Positions 1 through 15,500 of a DNA stretch of 64,000 nt are shown here, piece by piece (within the stretch, counting starts at the first letter, position 1; every line of letters begins with the position of its first letter). The DNA is taken from the NCBI RefSeq assembly GCF_000003815.2, contig NC_049993.1:5609686-5673685 (forward strand), given 5' to 3'. Origin of the DNA: Branchiostoma floridae. Its lineage: Eukaryota > Chordata > Leptocardii > Amphioxiformes > Branchiostomatidae. The position numbers were made by a program, and so were the translations under genes. The notes below the pieces were generated by a model. That model saw only the letters and a list, made by a program, of their open reading frames with translations, had not been told where the DNA came from and made no database searches.

Positions 1-3000
1 CTATATAGCTGAATTTTCTGTACTGGTACCTCCCCCAACCAACAATAGATTTTTTTCTTTCTGTCCTTTCACATCTTATTCTTTGACTTTAGATTCATTT
101 TGGCATTCTATATAGCTATGGCATTAGTTATCTGTTTTCTGATACTTTTTTTTCAATCTACGGAATATTTGTGCTCATTTTACAGCTGCTTTGCACAATT
201 TATTGTGTGGTCGAAAACTTTTTTTTTTTTTGGAAATGGCCGAAAATTGGTGCGAGCGCGGATGTCATCCATATAATCAAATCATCGTGGCCTTATATGT
301 GGAAAAAAATCATATTTTAGAAAATTCACGGTTGTCGATCCAAGATGGCGGGCAATGATGTCATTTTCCGACGTCATATAGACGTCAGTGTCGTCGTCAT
401 TGGCAACATAAGACTTGGCAGACTCAGACAACAATAAGATAAGCTTTATTGTCAACATTTTGCTCAAAACATTTAAGTATAGCGGAAATTTCATATTTTG
501 ACGATTTTAGCCCAAAATATGACATTATGATGTCATAATTACGTCATATTACGTCATAACGATACCAAAATTACAGAAAAGATAAAACTTTACTAGTACA
601 TTATCCCCTCCAAATTTGATGATCGTAACCCAAGCCGTTTTGAGAAAACGAAGGGGGGGTCAAAAGAGCCCCCCCCTGGTCCCAGGGATCCCAAAAAAGC
701 CTGGTCTAGATAGGGTTAAGTGGGATACTGTGCTAAATCACTGTTTCATAGTCACTTGCTCCCCCTGGCAATTCTATGTGAAACAACACCTAGCTTTACA
801 GTTGTTGCTTGTAAGTGGACTGATTGACAAAGTAAGCTACTCCCCCTGGTGACAGTATTCAAATCTGGCAATACTGGTGACAGCAGTAGTATGAAAACTG
901 CCCGCAGAATGACAAAATGCGCCTTCTTTGTTTGGCATTGTAACTTTTAAAAGCATTGTAAGGGGTAGACTGAAGCTAAGCATAGGAGAGTAAAGAAAAG
1001 ATGAAGATTGTACTACAGGTATCAGAGAAACATTTGCTCAAAAAGCATAAAAAATGCTTCCACAGAAAACAGAGATAAGATACAAATCACCACTCCTGCA
1101 GATATAACCTGGACGTACGATATGTTCTTTCATATCAATACTAAAACATCTTCCATATATCTCATAACATGTAAGTATAGTATAGCTATGACTATATCTA
1201 GTTCCTTTGAGTGTCTCAGAAGTGACCGTTGTTAGATGAACGTAGACTCTATCCGCTGCCATGCTGTACATAGTACGACGGAAAGACCTCGGAAAGTGAC
1301 GTTTTCCATTTAGCAGGAATGCCTTTCATCACGGTCTTATCTGAACGTGACTACACGGTACTGCAAAGGGGTAGACGCCTTTTACGGGGGGAGCGTGCAC
1401 GGTCTGCGGCCCAACGCCCCTTCAGACGCGCAGAACCAACACGAGCTTTACTTTCCACAGTCCCGTAGCTCGTGGAGTGGCGTATTTACCGGGCAGACAG
1501 AGCCCCAAGCATCCACTCCCTTGCTAAAAGCCATGTAGCACAGGCCATCGTTGAAAATTGATACGTTCCATTAAGGGGGGGCTAAGCCCGACCAAGCCTC
1601 TCAACGGATGCAATATTGTTCCAATGCTTTTAGCCTTGTGCACGGAAAAGAAAATACTGCCAGGTTTTGACGCACGGAGAGAATATTTTCTGCCATCTGT
1701 GCTAAGATAACACGATTCTCTGGTAACCCGCCCCCATGTTCCGAGGCAAGTGTGCTAAGTGCCAAAATGGTGGGACACTAAATGGAGACCCTCAAGATCA
1801 TTTTCTCAAGAGCTAATTGGATGGGCCATTCACTTAGAGGAGGAAAGAGCCTTTGTCTTCCACATTGCAAGTGTGAAGAGTCTGTCTATGGAGAGTACCC
1901 ACAGTTTTTACATAAAGGAAGTAGCAGCTGTGCTTGTAGCTGTAGGTGTGTGGGACTGTGTTTGACATTTGCATTGAAAACATTATTAACCCTCTCCCCT
2001 TCATTGCTTTTCGTGACCAAATTTTACTGGTTCTGAGGTTAGGGTGGTTGTAGTAGTTGAAGAGGGACCTATTCATTGAGGTTTAGACATCCTAATCTGC
2101 TTCTAATCTCTTCAATGCTGGCAAAATATCCCCATCTATTATCTTTTACATAGCCCATGCAGTTTACAAAACTTCTGCTTGGTCATGAAACAATCTATTT
2201 CTATCTTTTTTTGCTGTATACGTAAAAATGATGGTTATCAGTTGGTTGAACTAACAGTCTTTTAAAATCTAGTTCAAACAATGTCAAAAGACAGCATTGT
2301 CATTACTGTTGGAAGCTCTGCAAAGATAAAGTCATAGTTTCACCCTAAATTTTCTTTCAAGTTAGTACATCACGTAGTCGGTCCAAATGAGTAGATCATG
2401 AACCCCATCATAGTTATCTATGTTAACATGTTGGATCCTAGCACTTTCGGAATGCCTCAGTCTCCCACATGTGAGCTAGGTACTACAGACTGTCCAAACT
2501 TGTCCTGTCTATTTTGTTGCAAGTAGTTTGTCCAAATGTATTAAAAATACAGATTATCAACCATACAGTAGTCATGTATCTTTACATAGGCCATGGCACC
2601 CGAAATGCTGTGTCCATATTAGAGTACTAGGATTCTCAGTCTCCCCACATAAAAGCTAGGTACTGTTCAAACTTGGCCTGACAAGTCTATGGTTTGTTTC
2701 TGTAAGACCCATAATTGTGTACCAGGCTGACCACTGATACCTGGGCCTGTTTGAGTTAACCTGGGTTTTAGGGAGGGGACCTCTAACCCCACAGTCAACA
2801 CTCTCAGCCCGCATGCTTTGTTTTTGTTGTCACTGCAAACAGCTGTGGTTTCTAAGAAAATTTTACTACAATCTTCTTTTTCCTTTCTTTCTGCTGTACT
2901 ATATAATTCGTAGCTTATAAACTTGCTGCTTTGCAGCACAAAAAGACGTTATATTTTTGTCACAGATTTAATGAATTGTGATTTATTGTACAACATGGAA

Positions 3001-3506
3001 CTTTGTACAGGTATAAAATAAGACTAAGAGGTTTATATATGCATGGCCAAACAATCTGGTTAATATAATGTACTAACACAGGGCGGAACATCCGTAACTT
3101 CCCAGTTCAACCAACAGTGTAAGCTTGCAGCCATGCAAGAAAATGTCTTCATTTGTTTCCTTCATTCTGTTTGATTGGATGCAGCATAACAACCCGCAAG
3201 GACTGAACAACACTCGCATCACACAGGGCTAAACCTGGTGACAAAGAACGAGAAATTGTTGAGTAAAAGTACAGACCATGATGTTTGACTGAAAGCACTT
3301 ATGAAGTAAAATATCTGTTTTTAAAATCGTTGATATCATGCATGAGATAACACCATCTAAGTACCAAATGTTAGTTACAGGGAACTTGAGGTTCCTGCTA
3401 CTGATCTACAATACTGATTGTTTTCTGTAGTAACAGGTAAAAGATAACACACACAGCCTTGTGTATGTGAGAAAATAACAGCACGTCTTGTTTGTTTCTA
3501 CTCCAG
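1..3506. other. Intronic DNA upstream of the first visible SLC35E1 exon
   Basis: I see no coding exon here. The stretch should be intron of the SLC35E1-like gene, because the exon at 3507 is internal and earlier exons must lie before the window. It contains AT-rich sequence, clustered TGACGTCA-like and ATTACGTCAT-like words around 360-565, poly-G/poly-C patches near 650-680, and a diverged local duplication (about 2440-2510 against 2620-2690, sharing AGCTAGGTACT). Short open frames in both strands have no recognisable protein similarity and were not called. Confidence 0.5.
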
Positions 3507-6500
3507 TCCGACAAAGAACAGTGGTTCTGGGTTCGAATCCTAGGGCTGCTCGTCACCAGCGGCTTCTGCAACTTTGCGCAGAATATCGTGGCGTTCACGG
3601 TCATCTCCATTGTCAGCCCGCTTAGCTACTCGGTCGCGAACGCAACCAAGCGGATCCTGGTTATCACAGTCTCCCTGATCACGCTGAAAAACCCCGTCAC
3701 CTCGACCAACGTGTTGGGGATGTTAGTGGCCATTATAGGAGTCCTCGCATACAACAAGGTGAGTCAAGACTGCTTATGGTATTGTCCTGTTCTTGCTACC
3801 TGTTTTCTTTTGTCATCAAATTCTTTCCTGACATCTTATGTAAAAAAATAACAGAACCAAGTGATTCATGAATTGAGCAAACTTGTGGCTTCGTGTTTTG
3901 TATCCATACGCCCTCCCAACACATTGTGCATTTGGCTTTGTACATTCAGAACAATATAGATATATATCTAGAAGCCTGTTGTGATGTAATGGTTGTAATG
4001 TATTTTATTGCTTGTTCTGATTTGACATATTGTATCTTTAACCTCAAAACGTTTTGTTTTGATGTGTTGCAAATAGAATTATTATTGTTGAAGGTGACGA
4101 TCTAACCAGACATTATTTTATATAACTGAAGTTTGGGGTTGCTTATTCAACATAACTTACTTTAAAGAAACAAGGTTTACTTTGTGTATGCAAAGTCTGT
4201 GTGGGGAAAAAAGAATATAATAATCTCTATTATCATAAGCAAAGTTGCTTGCATAGGTCTTCATCAAGAAAGCTATGGAAGATGCCAAAAGAAATGATTG
4301 AACGATTTAAAAGATGGATGGATGGATGGATGGATGGATGAATGAATGAGTGAGTGAGTGGACTAATGATTGATGAGTAAAGTGTGCTCTAGTGCTGTGC
4401 TTATCAACCACAGCAACAGGTAGTAGAAAATGGAAACCTACGTGGTAAAATGCCCATTGCAAAATAAGCTTTTATTTCTTACATTGGATTCAAAGTTCCA
4501 GAGGATATCACAAAGTTTGTGTTGTTGTAGACAATAAAGAACAGCATCATCATGTTTGTGTTGTAAGATACTTGTAAGATAGTTCTGGTCATGGGAATGT
4601 GTGTGTGAGGGTAGAGGAGGACCCATCCCATGGACAGCTGTACTCACACACCCATGCTGTACCAGGAAACCACTGCCAGGGTGGGGTGGGTTTTCTTTAC
4701 AGCTGTCCTGGTAACTGCCTGGTACCAAAATCAGGCAGCACAGTGTCATTTTACGCTGCCTTTCTGTGTCATCTAAACATTACTTTCATCCACCGAGTTT
4801 ACTGTCAACTTCAATTTAGAAATGTTTTAGATTTTTAAAAAGATTTTTACATTCTTAGAATATATATAGAATGTGGGAATCCGTATCACAGTATCTCCAA
4901 GTGCATCACATATTTACCTAGATGAGAGAAGTGGTTGCTTAGATCAATAAAAGTACAAATGTACTTGACTTGAGAGCAGCACCCCCCTCCTCTCCACACT
5001 ACCACCCCACACTATACTGTACACACATCATGTTGGGGACAAAATTGGGGGACTTAACTATACAGGGGCCTCTATAGTGTGCATTTTCACCCAGGCTTTA
5101 TGATCCAACTATCAAAACAGATCTGTACAATACAGTATACGTAGTTTTACTACTCTCATAGTAAACGTTAGTAGAGATTTGATGTTGTCAACCTGTTGTA
5201 TCATTTATGTCAAATAGTGCACTGCCTTTTTCTTCAATTGGATAGGAGATGGTCCAGTTCTGCTCAAAATGTACATATTTGGTCTTAAATGTGGAAATAT
5301 GACAGACTTAGTCACATGAGTACATGCACTTGGCAGTTTTTTTTATTAGATAGGATATGTTCCATTTCTGCTGAAGATGTACAAATTTGATATTCAATAT
5401 GCAAATATGACAGACCTAAGTCACATGAGTCACATCCAGTGCTGATGTGAGTGGAAGAGTCCAGTATTGCCTTACTGCCATTCCTGCTGGCGCCAGGAGA
5501 GCTAAGCCAGGTTCTGTAGCACCTTTATCCACAGCAGACACGGTAAAGCTGTGGGTAAACAACGACATGACTGACACCGGGGGACGACACCGCGGGGGAT
5601 TAGGGGTTAAGGGTCATCTGGAGATGGTGCCAGGGCCTGTGAACTTCAGGACTTTTATCGAATTATAGAAACATTATTTTTTAGTTTATGTTTAATATTG
5701 AACAACAGATCTTGTATCCCATGAGTTAAATGATTATTTTTGTAGCATGTCTATAAGAATTGCATTGTAGTTATATTTGAAAACAATAACTTTGAATAAG
5801 ATCTTAATGGATCTTCTTGACTTCAATTTCTATCAGTTTTTGTGTGTGTTAGCATGTGTGTGTGTGGGGGGAGGGTATCAAACCTTTAACTTTATGGAAA
5901 TGTACAAAAAAGGTAAAGAGCACTTTGACATTCTTGTGGGAAGGGCTTCTAATGGAGGTATTAAGAAATTGAAGTAATCAATTAATTTAAGACCCGGGTA
6001 TTAACCTGTACAAACATGCATTACGTGGTCATCTTGTGTTCAGCTCCAGGCCACACAAGCTTGATACAGTGGATCACATCAACGCACATTCATTTTGTTT
6101 CAACATCTCTTCATTGTTAAAGTCCTATAGTACATGTAATGCATTTTCAGGTCTATCTTCTTTTCCTTTTCTTATATCAGACCTTTGTTGTCCGTAGGAT
6201 GTCATCCATAAAGTTTATGTGGCTATAGCTACACCTCAGTAACAACATCACGACTGAGTAGGAGTTTCCAAATATTATCTCCAAAGTACCACCTTAGCCC
6301 ACTGTTTAACAAATTTGCAATATCATTTTACCATGCGTAGCACCAAAGTACTAAAGTGCCCCATTATGTCATAGATTGATAATCACTTCTAAATTAATTG
6401 AACAAATTGTGCAGCTTTCTCTATTATTACCAGTATTATTATTACAGTGATTCTCCTATGCAACCTCAATTGTACATGTGTATAGCAATAGATATATTCC

Positions 6501-9500
6501 TTCCAAAATATTTTACAAAGAAAACAAGATTAAGATGTCTTAACCAGAGTTCCCAGAGGGTGTATTACGTAGGTGTGTCCACTTGAGGTCAGGTTTCTGT
6601 AAATCTCTGGGCAGTAACATGTCTGTCATCAGCTGGCCTTATCATTGGTCATCTTATCAGCTGCACAAACTGCCCTGGGAACAGGAGCAGCTCTCTGTCC
6701 CAGGAAACAGGTGCCGATCTCTGTCCCAGGAATATTGAGGTGGATGAAGTTGTTCAGTAAAGATCACTTATTATGAGTAGATTTTTTTTGGGCAAACGTT
6801 GACCTTTATTAACATTATATTTTTTGTGTTTGTAATGTTTGATGAATGGAGCTTCTGTGTTGAAGTCGGAGCTTCTGTGTTGAAGTCATTTTACAAAACA
6901 ATTGACACCAATTCAAGTTCCCGGCATTTCCCTTAGTATGCGTTGAAATAATTCTACAAAACAATTTCCTCTCCTCTTAGTTTCAGTATTTCCCTTCAAT
7001 AACAAAATAAATAATATCAACTGTAGATGCAGTGATGATGATATTTTAAGATGGTAATACATTGTAATACAAAGCCTACAGAACATGTTAGTCTACAGAA
7101 CAATTACCCGATCGACTAGCCCCTCCCACCCAATTAGTGTTCGGTTTCCCTGCCTTTTTTCTTCAAGGAGGAAGAGATTTGGACCATTTAGTTCTGCCTT
7201 AATTATCGGACACATCTTAAGGCGATGTCTTTAGGAAGAGTTGTTGTCCCTCTCGTCTTCAGTCGTTCCTTATCATTTCAATGGCGCGAGACTGCCCCCC
7301 TCCCTCACAACCAGGTTTAGGGCACAGCTTTTGAGTTGAGATGACCAAAGAGCTCTGACCAGGGAGCGATTTGGCGTTTACAGCCACTAATATATATAGG
7401 CTAATACGCGGTTAGCTTACGGCTATCCGTCGGCACCTTTGGACGTGTTTTTTTCGTTTGATGCACCTTTTTTCGCAAACACATTAGCACAAAGAAATAC
7501 CACGAATCTTGACAGAAATCGCTATCGAAATTTAAGAGATATATTTGCACTAGTAGAAACAACAGTACATTAGTTAGTGAGGGGAACAATTTTAGACAGA
7601 AAATGATACCGACACAAAGTTAAGTTTGATGCGTCTTTCAGTGTTTTTTTCGCTTTACCCTTCGTCTTCACTAGTCTGTGTAATACCCCCCTCACATTAG
7701 GCGCGATTCGATCGGACGACGAGTCTGCGAGCTCTAATTTACGAGGAGGCATGACCCTGATGCCGACGAAATAATGGCAGAGTTCCCCCTTGCCATCAGG
7801 GTCATGACTCCTCGTAATTTCGAGCTCGCAGACTCGTCGTCCGATCGAATCGCGCCTAATGTGAGGGGGGTATAACGCAAACTCCGCTATCCGGAGCTTG
7901 TAGGTACCTCCCCGCGCGCGGCAATGTAGGACGGGCCTAAGGAGTGCGATTAAATCAGGCTACGTCTTAACAAACGTCGCAATTTTTTCTTTACGGATCT
8001 TTTTTGTTAGTTTGTTAATTTTGATCATTAAAAACATAGGCATATCCGCACATGGACATCTCATAGACAGATGTATTACTTTGTATGTCAAAGCTTACAA
8101 TTGAGTTTTCTTGAAGTGATTTTGAGAGGATTCGTTTGTATTAGGTAGTAAAACACTATTTATGTGTTGTATTTCTCTATGTTTTCAACGTTATATCATT
8201 TCGTCAAAATTGCAATTAATTAGAATTGGATTGGAACAGTCGTATTCTATATTATGAACTGGTCGCAGAAAAATAAACTTGCAAGTTTTAAACGGCTTCG
8301 TTGTGTACAAAATATTCCGTCATCAAATAGCTCATTTCCGAACTAAGTGACCATCGCGAAAACGGTCACATGCATTTTGTTAATACATAAAGGCAAATCT
8401 AGCAAATTTACTCTAGCAAATAATGTAGACATTGTAGAAATCTCAACATAAAAGATCGTCAGAATTTTGTCTATTTCGGTTGCTTGGATGTTCGAAGTGT
8501 TGTTAATGGCAAAAGATTTCGTTACTTCTAAGATTTTAACCTAGTCTTTTAAAACGTTCCGTGGTTTGCAGTGTGCCTCTCAAACAAACATCGGCCAAAC
8601 CTGTCGTTATCTAACTCACATCGGAATTTTAAAGATATTTCTCAAAATACCAGCATTTCATCAGAAAGTATTTGTCTATTGTGTGAACTTTATTTGTTTC
8701 TCACCACGTTGTTTTATGCTAACTGGAGTGAGCATTCCAAACTTGTTTTGTTCAAAGACCTTTTCTTTTCTAATTTCTTGTGCCAGACGTACAGCGCAGC
8801 GAATCTTTGAAGCTTCGAGAAATAAAGTAATCTGCCGTTACGTTTTAGTAGACCCTCAGAAAATTTCGGTCCTTTATATGGACTGTTTTTAGTATCGAAA
8901 CGTTTGTTACTTTTGTGACCTCAATTGTTTCGTTTCATTAATTAAACTTGATATTTTTTCGTTGACGTTGATTTGAACGGTACACTTTCGTTACATCTAT
9001 CCCGTGGAGCATACAAGTGTTTAGCGCTAACGACAACTTGTGGCACAACCTTATACTCGAAAAGGGTATATAACCACGAAACATTTCTTTAGTCTACCGC
9101 ATCCTGTACATGCTCTTGTATCACATCGTTTCGTTGACTGATATATTAATGGTCTTGAAAAGATGCAAAGGAACCGCTCAGGTGCGGACAGAGCGCGTCT
9201 ACGCCTTGTAATCTTCAAAAGGAACCCACGAACTCTCCACCTTACAAGTCACTTTCCCTTCCCAGATGAAGAGATAACGCCAAGCCTCAAGTTTGTGGCC
9301 GTTATCTCTCCGAATCTCGCCTTCAAGTGCCAACACTGAGTCTTTTCTTCCCGGACTCTCAGAAGTTGGTTTTCCCAGAGACGGACTTTGTCGGCTGTCG
9401 TTCTTACTTAACATTCCCGGACAGTGAAGTAGTAGGGGTGGCGGCGAAAGTGGGGGTTCCGAGACAACGGTTCTTGTACCATGCAGTTTTACTGGTCGGG

Positions 9501-12500
9501 AAGAGCAAGGAATTTCTCTGCAACATTGAACCTGTATATACTGTATGTACGCCAAAAAGCAGTTACTCAAGCAATTTCTATACTGTATATAGCCGTCCAC
9601 ATTTCTTTTGCGACCAGTGAAAAATAGAAATCTGTAAGCTAAGATTGCATTGAGATGCCGTATGTTTCTATACAGTACCTAAAGTTTATCTCTAATCACA
9701 CAAAGTTTATCTACAGGTTTTAAAGTGTATCTTATGAAACGTTTGTGTTGTAGTTGTTAGTGTTAGTCTGTTACCGGCTTCTGCAAATTCACATTCATAA
9801 TTGTGTGAGTTAGGTGATAAATATTTGAGGAACCATGAAATGTGTCAACTTTTCACGCAAACAAAGTTTGTGTCAATTATCAGAAGCCCGTATTTCTTTG
9901 CAGTGTGTGTTTTAGAAGATATCCTGTCCAACGTTTGTACCTGTGGTTAAACCTTAACGACTAACAACACAACTGCGGTTGTGCCAGCATGTTTTCCCAG
10001 TGATTTTGCACAGGAGGAATGTAACATGCGACTATTTTGTGACAAGGCAAAACTTCCTGTTGTTGCCGTTTAACGTCAGGTGCAACACGTCGTCCCTTCT
10101 TCTCTATTCTTGTCCTTTCTTTGTTTACCTGAACGTCTTCCCTTGGCCTTGTAAGCATGACCGCAGGATGTACGTACTTGTATTGTCTCTCCACGTTTAC
10201 TCATCTTAAGGTAAATATAGTGCGAGGATACAAACATTAGAAATTGGCTGCGGTGTTTTGACTTATTTTTTGCCAACAAAGTGTTTTGTCTGAACAAACA
10301 GGACGAGGTCATTGCTGGTTGTTAAAGTTTCCAACTACTTCCTTGTCAGATTGTACATGTCTGGTAACGTTACCCACAACAACGTTGACAGGAATAGAAA
10401 ATGGCTTTCAACGATGGGAAATCTTTCTTTTTTTTGTGTACAAACTGACTATTTTCTATCTTGTGTCAGATGATTCTTTTGAAATTTTTTTAAAATTTGT
10501 TTAGAAAATGACGATCCTGTGTTTCAGTACTTTTGTCAGTACATGTATCATTAAAATGTTGCCACTTGTATGAAAATGGCAGACCCTTGCTTGCGTCACA
10601 AAAACATGCACGTACTTGAAGAGGAGCCAAAAACTGTCAGAGATTCAAAGATTTATTTCTAACTGGTCTGTATTTTGACAGAGTATACGTGTGTATTTGT
10701 AAAGGATATGGTACTAGTTGTCTACACCAAAGTCACGCACCGTGCAGTAGACGGAAACGGAGCCTGGTATCCGTTTTCCCTCAGTTGAAAACTTTAGACG
10801 GGGTACAGTAGAAGCCATTTAATTGCACAGCAAATTAACGCACAGTTCTATGCAGTCCAGCCGGATAATTGCACCAGCTTCGCATTATTGCACTAGCCGG
10901 ATAATTGCACGAAATGCGCTTTCAGATAGGCTGTGCAATTAAACGGCTTCTACTGAATTGGATAGGGCTACAGGTACTACGTAAGGCTACCACGGAGAGG
11001 AACTTAGGGTCGGTACCAGGCATCTGAACCGTCCCCTGTACGAGCCCCGGGTTTGTCTGCGGTCCCCGTGCACAGTTCCCGCTGTGCTGATACCATCTCG
11101 CATATAATGTCCCCCTACGCACTCGCGCTGACGCACGCGTCAAGCCAGGCTGCAAAAGCACAAAACGGCATGTCATGTCCGCTCCACGTCTGGTCGCACC
11201 TTTCGCGCCGCTTCAAGGCAACAGCCTTTCGGGAGCACCTGACCGTCCCCCCGCGGGTCAGCTACGAGAAGTCCCGGCGGCTTCTCTCTGTACCACCCGA
11301 TCCTGACGCGCGTGGCGCCGCCGGTTCTACTGCCATAGGAGTGGCCCGGGAGGGTTTGACAAATGGTCTGCCCAACCTGACGGATGAAACGGGCTGAAAA
11401 CAACCGTAAGACACAATGAAAACACTTTCACTTTCTTCCTTAGAGCGCCTGCATTCCAAGGAACCCCTCTGCCCCCCGCTCGCTCACACAAATGAGGGCA
11501 CACCTGCTGTATTCTCCCACATGTAGGTACACCAAAACTTGAGAAGCTTTAAAAGTGACCAACGCTCTTAAGACAGGAATGTGCCCTTAGTTCTTGCGCT
11601 GACCGTAAAGACGTCACCTTAAGAGCCACCCCTTTGGGCGCCCCAACACTCAAGAAACAACAGTTTGCTCAAGTCCTCGAGAAGACGTAGCGATGTGATC
11701 TTAAGAAATGGTCGCTACTGTCGAGATTGCGATCTTTGAGTCCCCCAAATATTTGTGGGAAGGTCGTGTGTTGTGCCTGTACCGTAGGTAGCACCATATG
11801 CTATCTGTAGGGTTACGGGAGGTCAAAACCTGATCCTTGAACATCAACAAATTATCAAATCATCTCAATTGCATTGCCCGTCTTGATAACGTTAACAATG
11901 ACGTTAAATTTGAATACAGTTGAAGCTAACCAATTGCATTACGGCCTATCGCATACCTCGGGAATCTGCATAAAATTCTGAAAACCCAAACCATTTCCCA
12001 TTCACCCCATTATGAATGTGATGGCTTAACGGCATACTTCGGAGATCTGCATAAGATAACTACATCGCATACTGACCCAAAAATATATAATAAAAGACAA
12101 CGTTGCAACCAAAAATGATCGACATTGAGCTGACAAGAGTCTGTTCAAAGGCATTAAATCAACATAATTTTAGAAATTGTCCACGGAAAATACGGTTTCT
12201 ATTGAAAATCGAGCCGACTTCCGATATGTTGCTGTGACGGACTTGTGTTATAAACGTGCAGAATTGAAGTCTACAGTCGGGCTGTAAATGACGCAGAGAC
12301 TATGCATTGTTCGGGTTTGCTTTGTTTGAAAACAAGGGTGAACATGACCGACAAACCAGCGATGCGCTCCGGTACAATGAACAGGATATTTGGACTCGCT
12401 GTTCGGAGCGCAAAGAATGGACGCCAATTTCTCATAGACGTCATTTTGCGCTGTGTTCCTGTCAAAACCAGATTGTTCGGGGGGAAAAGAAAATAAGAGG

Positions 12501-15500
12501 AGCAAAACTTTAGAATTTTATGAATGTAAGGAACTTCAAGTGCTTGCAGTGTCCGTTTCCTTCTTGTTTCTTGGATTTTTGGTGCACAAAGCTAACCTAT
12601 GTAATCTGTTTTATTGCTTGTATGAGAGGGCTTGCTAAAACATCAAAAGGCGTTTCTCCTAAGTTTACTTGCAAGATTCGCGTTGTTATCAATTGATAGT
12701 TTTTTTTTGCATTTGATATATCACTGATACAGGAGCTTTAATGAAAATTTTGTCAAAATCTAAAATAATTTTAGTTTATCATACAAATGTTTAACTTAAG
12801 GGGCAGTTGATACCGTTTGTTCTTGGAATGTTTATGAACAGCTTGAAGACGTTGAGACCGGTGTTTTAAGAAGTCCATTAGTTTCTTTACCCGGGCAAAC
12901 ATCTTGCTTTAATGCAAGGACAATACGTTGTTGAACCCTCTATCGTTCTAATTGCCTCTGCCAGCTATAGACACGCGAGAGGCGTGAACCGACTTGTTCG
13001 ATTGTCCGGGGATAACAACTTGGCCAAACAAGCGCCAGCTTTTCTAAAAAAGTTGGTTGTGGCTGAGGTTTTAATCTGTGTACAAACTGCTTAGGTTTTG
13101 TGCAAACTTCGCTGTTAAAACTCCCATTTGTCCGCGCCACGTGGGAAGCGGAGAGTTCTCCGTACCACAAACAACCTGCTCTTATTGACCAACAGATAGG
13201 CAATGATGACTTCCGTCGGTGCGTGGGCATATTTTCCACGACTTGTAACCGTGCAGTCGGGGATCCCTTCTATAGTACTTATGTCCTACTCTGTAAGAGG
13301 GAACTGGACCACTTAGCCTTTTGAGTTCGGAAGGGGGATTCGCTTGCGGGGAGGGAGATAGGGCCGAAAAGCGGATTATAGGGTAGGAATTCGGAGTAGA
13401 GTTACGCGGCTCTGCCAATCTGGATTTTCCCTTTCCGCTCCATATCCCGTGAACCGGCGGGGCTTCCTGGGGGCGCGGGCTGAGAGAGCGGGCTGGCGAC
13501 AAGCCGGCGACACCGCCAGCCTGTCCACAACGGTCCCAGTCACGACAGGCTTCCCCACATCTCTCAGCACTGAGTATAGGGACCGTCGGGAACGAACGTG
13601 GCGTTGCTTGGCGACCGATCCGTAAACTTTACGGCGGACTAACATTCTCAAACCATCGACACTTAAACACGACATAAAATCCCGTGCGAAAACGTATTTC
13701 TTCAGTTCCCGAAATATTACATGTACTTGCTTACGACTAGGGACATCGTAATGTTGGAAAAATACCTGTACAATTTTCTAGTCCAAATCAATATAACACC
13801 TGTCTTCTTTTTTTCCAACGGTTTGGCTAAACTGTCTATAGTGTCCGACTTATCCTGTCTAAAATTGCATACTTTTGATAAAAAGTCGAATCTTTAAGAC
13901 ATTATCCAACACATATTTTATTATCTCTGACTGATTAAAAAATATGTAATATCATCGTTGGGTTTGGAAATGAAGACTTGATTTCTATCACATCTGTTAA
14001 CATTCTGGGAAAACAAAACGACGTTTCTTCCTAAACTGATTAAACAAGCCCACTCATGTCCCCCTCCACAACTCGTATTTCTTTAATCTCTCTCATTTAT
14101 CTAAATTGTCAATCAAAACATGCTAATTCTCTCCTTTCTTGAAGAAACGCTATCACCCCGTGCCGTCAAAACACTTGTGTTCTTAGCCCTCTCCCCGGTA
14201 AATAGACATGAGTGCCCCACTCGCCACCTTATCGAGTGTACGATTGCTGTTCGGTAAATATTGGCTTTGCTCCGCCCACCAATTAGCGGAAAGGTAGTCT
14301 CTACCGGCCTCCTTTGGATGCTGAAAAACTGCAAGAAATTGCCCGAGTGAGGCAGGATAGTTTGATAGAACACTTAGTTGCCAACATAAAATCCTCTGGT
14401 TGGCTAAGTTGGCTAACTACTGACAAATTATTCGCCTTAGTTAAACCGATTACTACTGTTTTACGGCCTTGTGGAGGTCTGGTGGAAACGTAGCCTAGAA
14501 GCATAGACTCTCTTTTCTTGAAACGAAAATAGCCAGTAAGAGGGCTGGTTTCTAGATTAAGTTTATGTCTTGAATGAATATTGTAATGATTGAAAGTTTG
14601 ACATGTTAGTTGTCCTTTAGAAGACTGTGTGCGAGGCTAAGACAAATCCCCGATGGCGCCCTGGCTACATTTTTGGCTTGGGTTCGGGGATTGGGAATAA
14701 ATCTTGGGTAAACCGACCGCACAATGGGTTAGGAAACGGTCCGGACTGTGTTTAGCTTCATCCGACCCGACCACAAGGGTTGGCATCGCTGAAAGGAGCG
14801 CTTTGTGCCGTGGTCTTCCTTCCTTTAAGACCGAGGGGGACTGGGGTACACGGGACGAAATATATGCGAAAGACTGAACGAAAATAAAGAGAAAGACGAA
14901 AACCCTATACTAGACCCAGGCTAGGGAATATTAGTTCTCAGTCAGGCGGTGTGAGATTTTCTTACTGATAGCCGTTTGCATAAATCCACACCCATGGATA
15001 AATGTATTCAAGAAATAGACCAAAACATGGTGCTAAGTTTTCCAACTGAGTCTTCTCTGGCGGACAGAGTTATTTGGCAAACTATTTACGAATCTTTTGA
15101 AGGCTGTGTTATTTCGCAAACTATTTACGAATCTTTTGAAGGCCAAAAAGTGCGCAGAAAAGGCTATATCTGTATATGAATCTCCCTATCTCCACGCTAC
15201 ATACACCTTAACATCGGATCCGACTGAGTGCAGACAGACAAGCCTGTGTTTTTCCAGGGTGACAGTTACATGTTTGCGTCTCAAACAAAGTACAAGAGAC
15301 GGCTGTCAACTAATGTGACAGAGCCGAGGGGCCCGTCTCACAACACGTCTTATATACGCCGCCTTCTTGTGTCTTGTACAGTGAGGAACTAAATAGTTTA
15401 TCTCCTGAGAGTTATGCTTGTCCACCTGCAAGATTACAAGTTTGGGCTCGGTAGTGCGATAGGTGTGCGACAGGAACTTGGGAACACCTGGGTACGTTGT

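Noticed and set aside
3530..3542. GGTTCGAATCC-like B box suggesting a tRNA gene
   Set aside because: It lies inside the SLC35E1 exon and is part of its codons; there is no A box or cloverleaf around it.
11053..11397. 114-codon open frame in a GC-richer intron patch
   Set aside because: No domain, no splice evidence and equally long frames on the other strand; probably chance or an unrecognised regulatory element.
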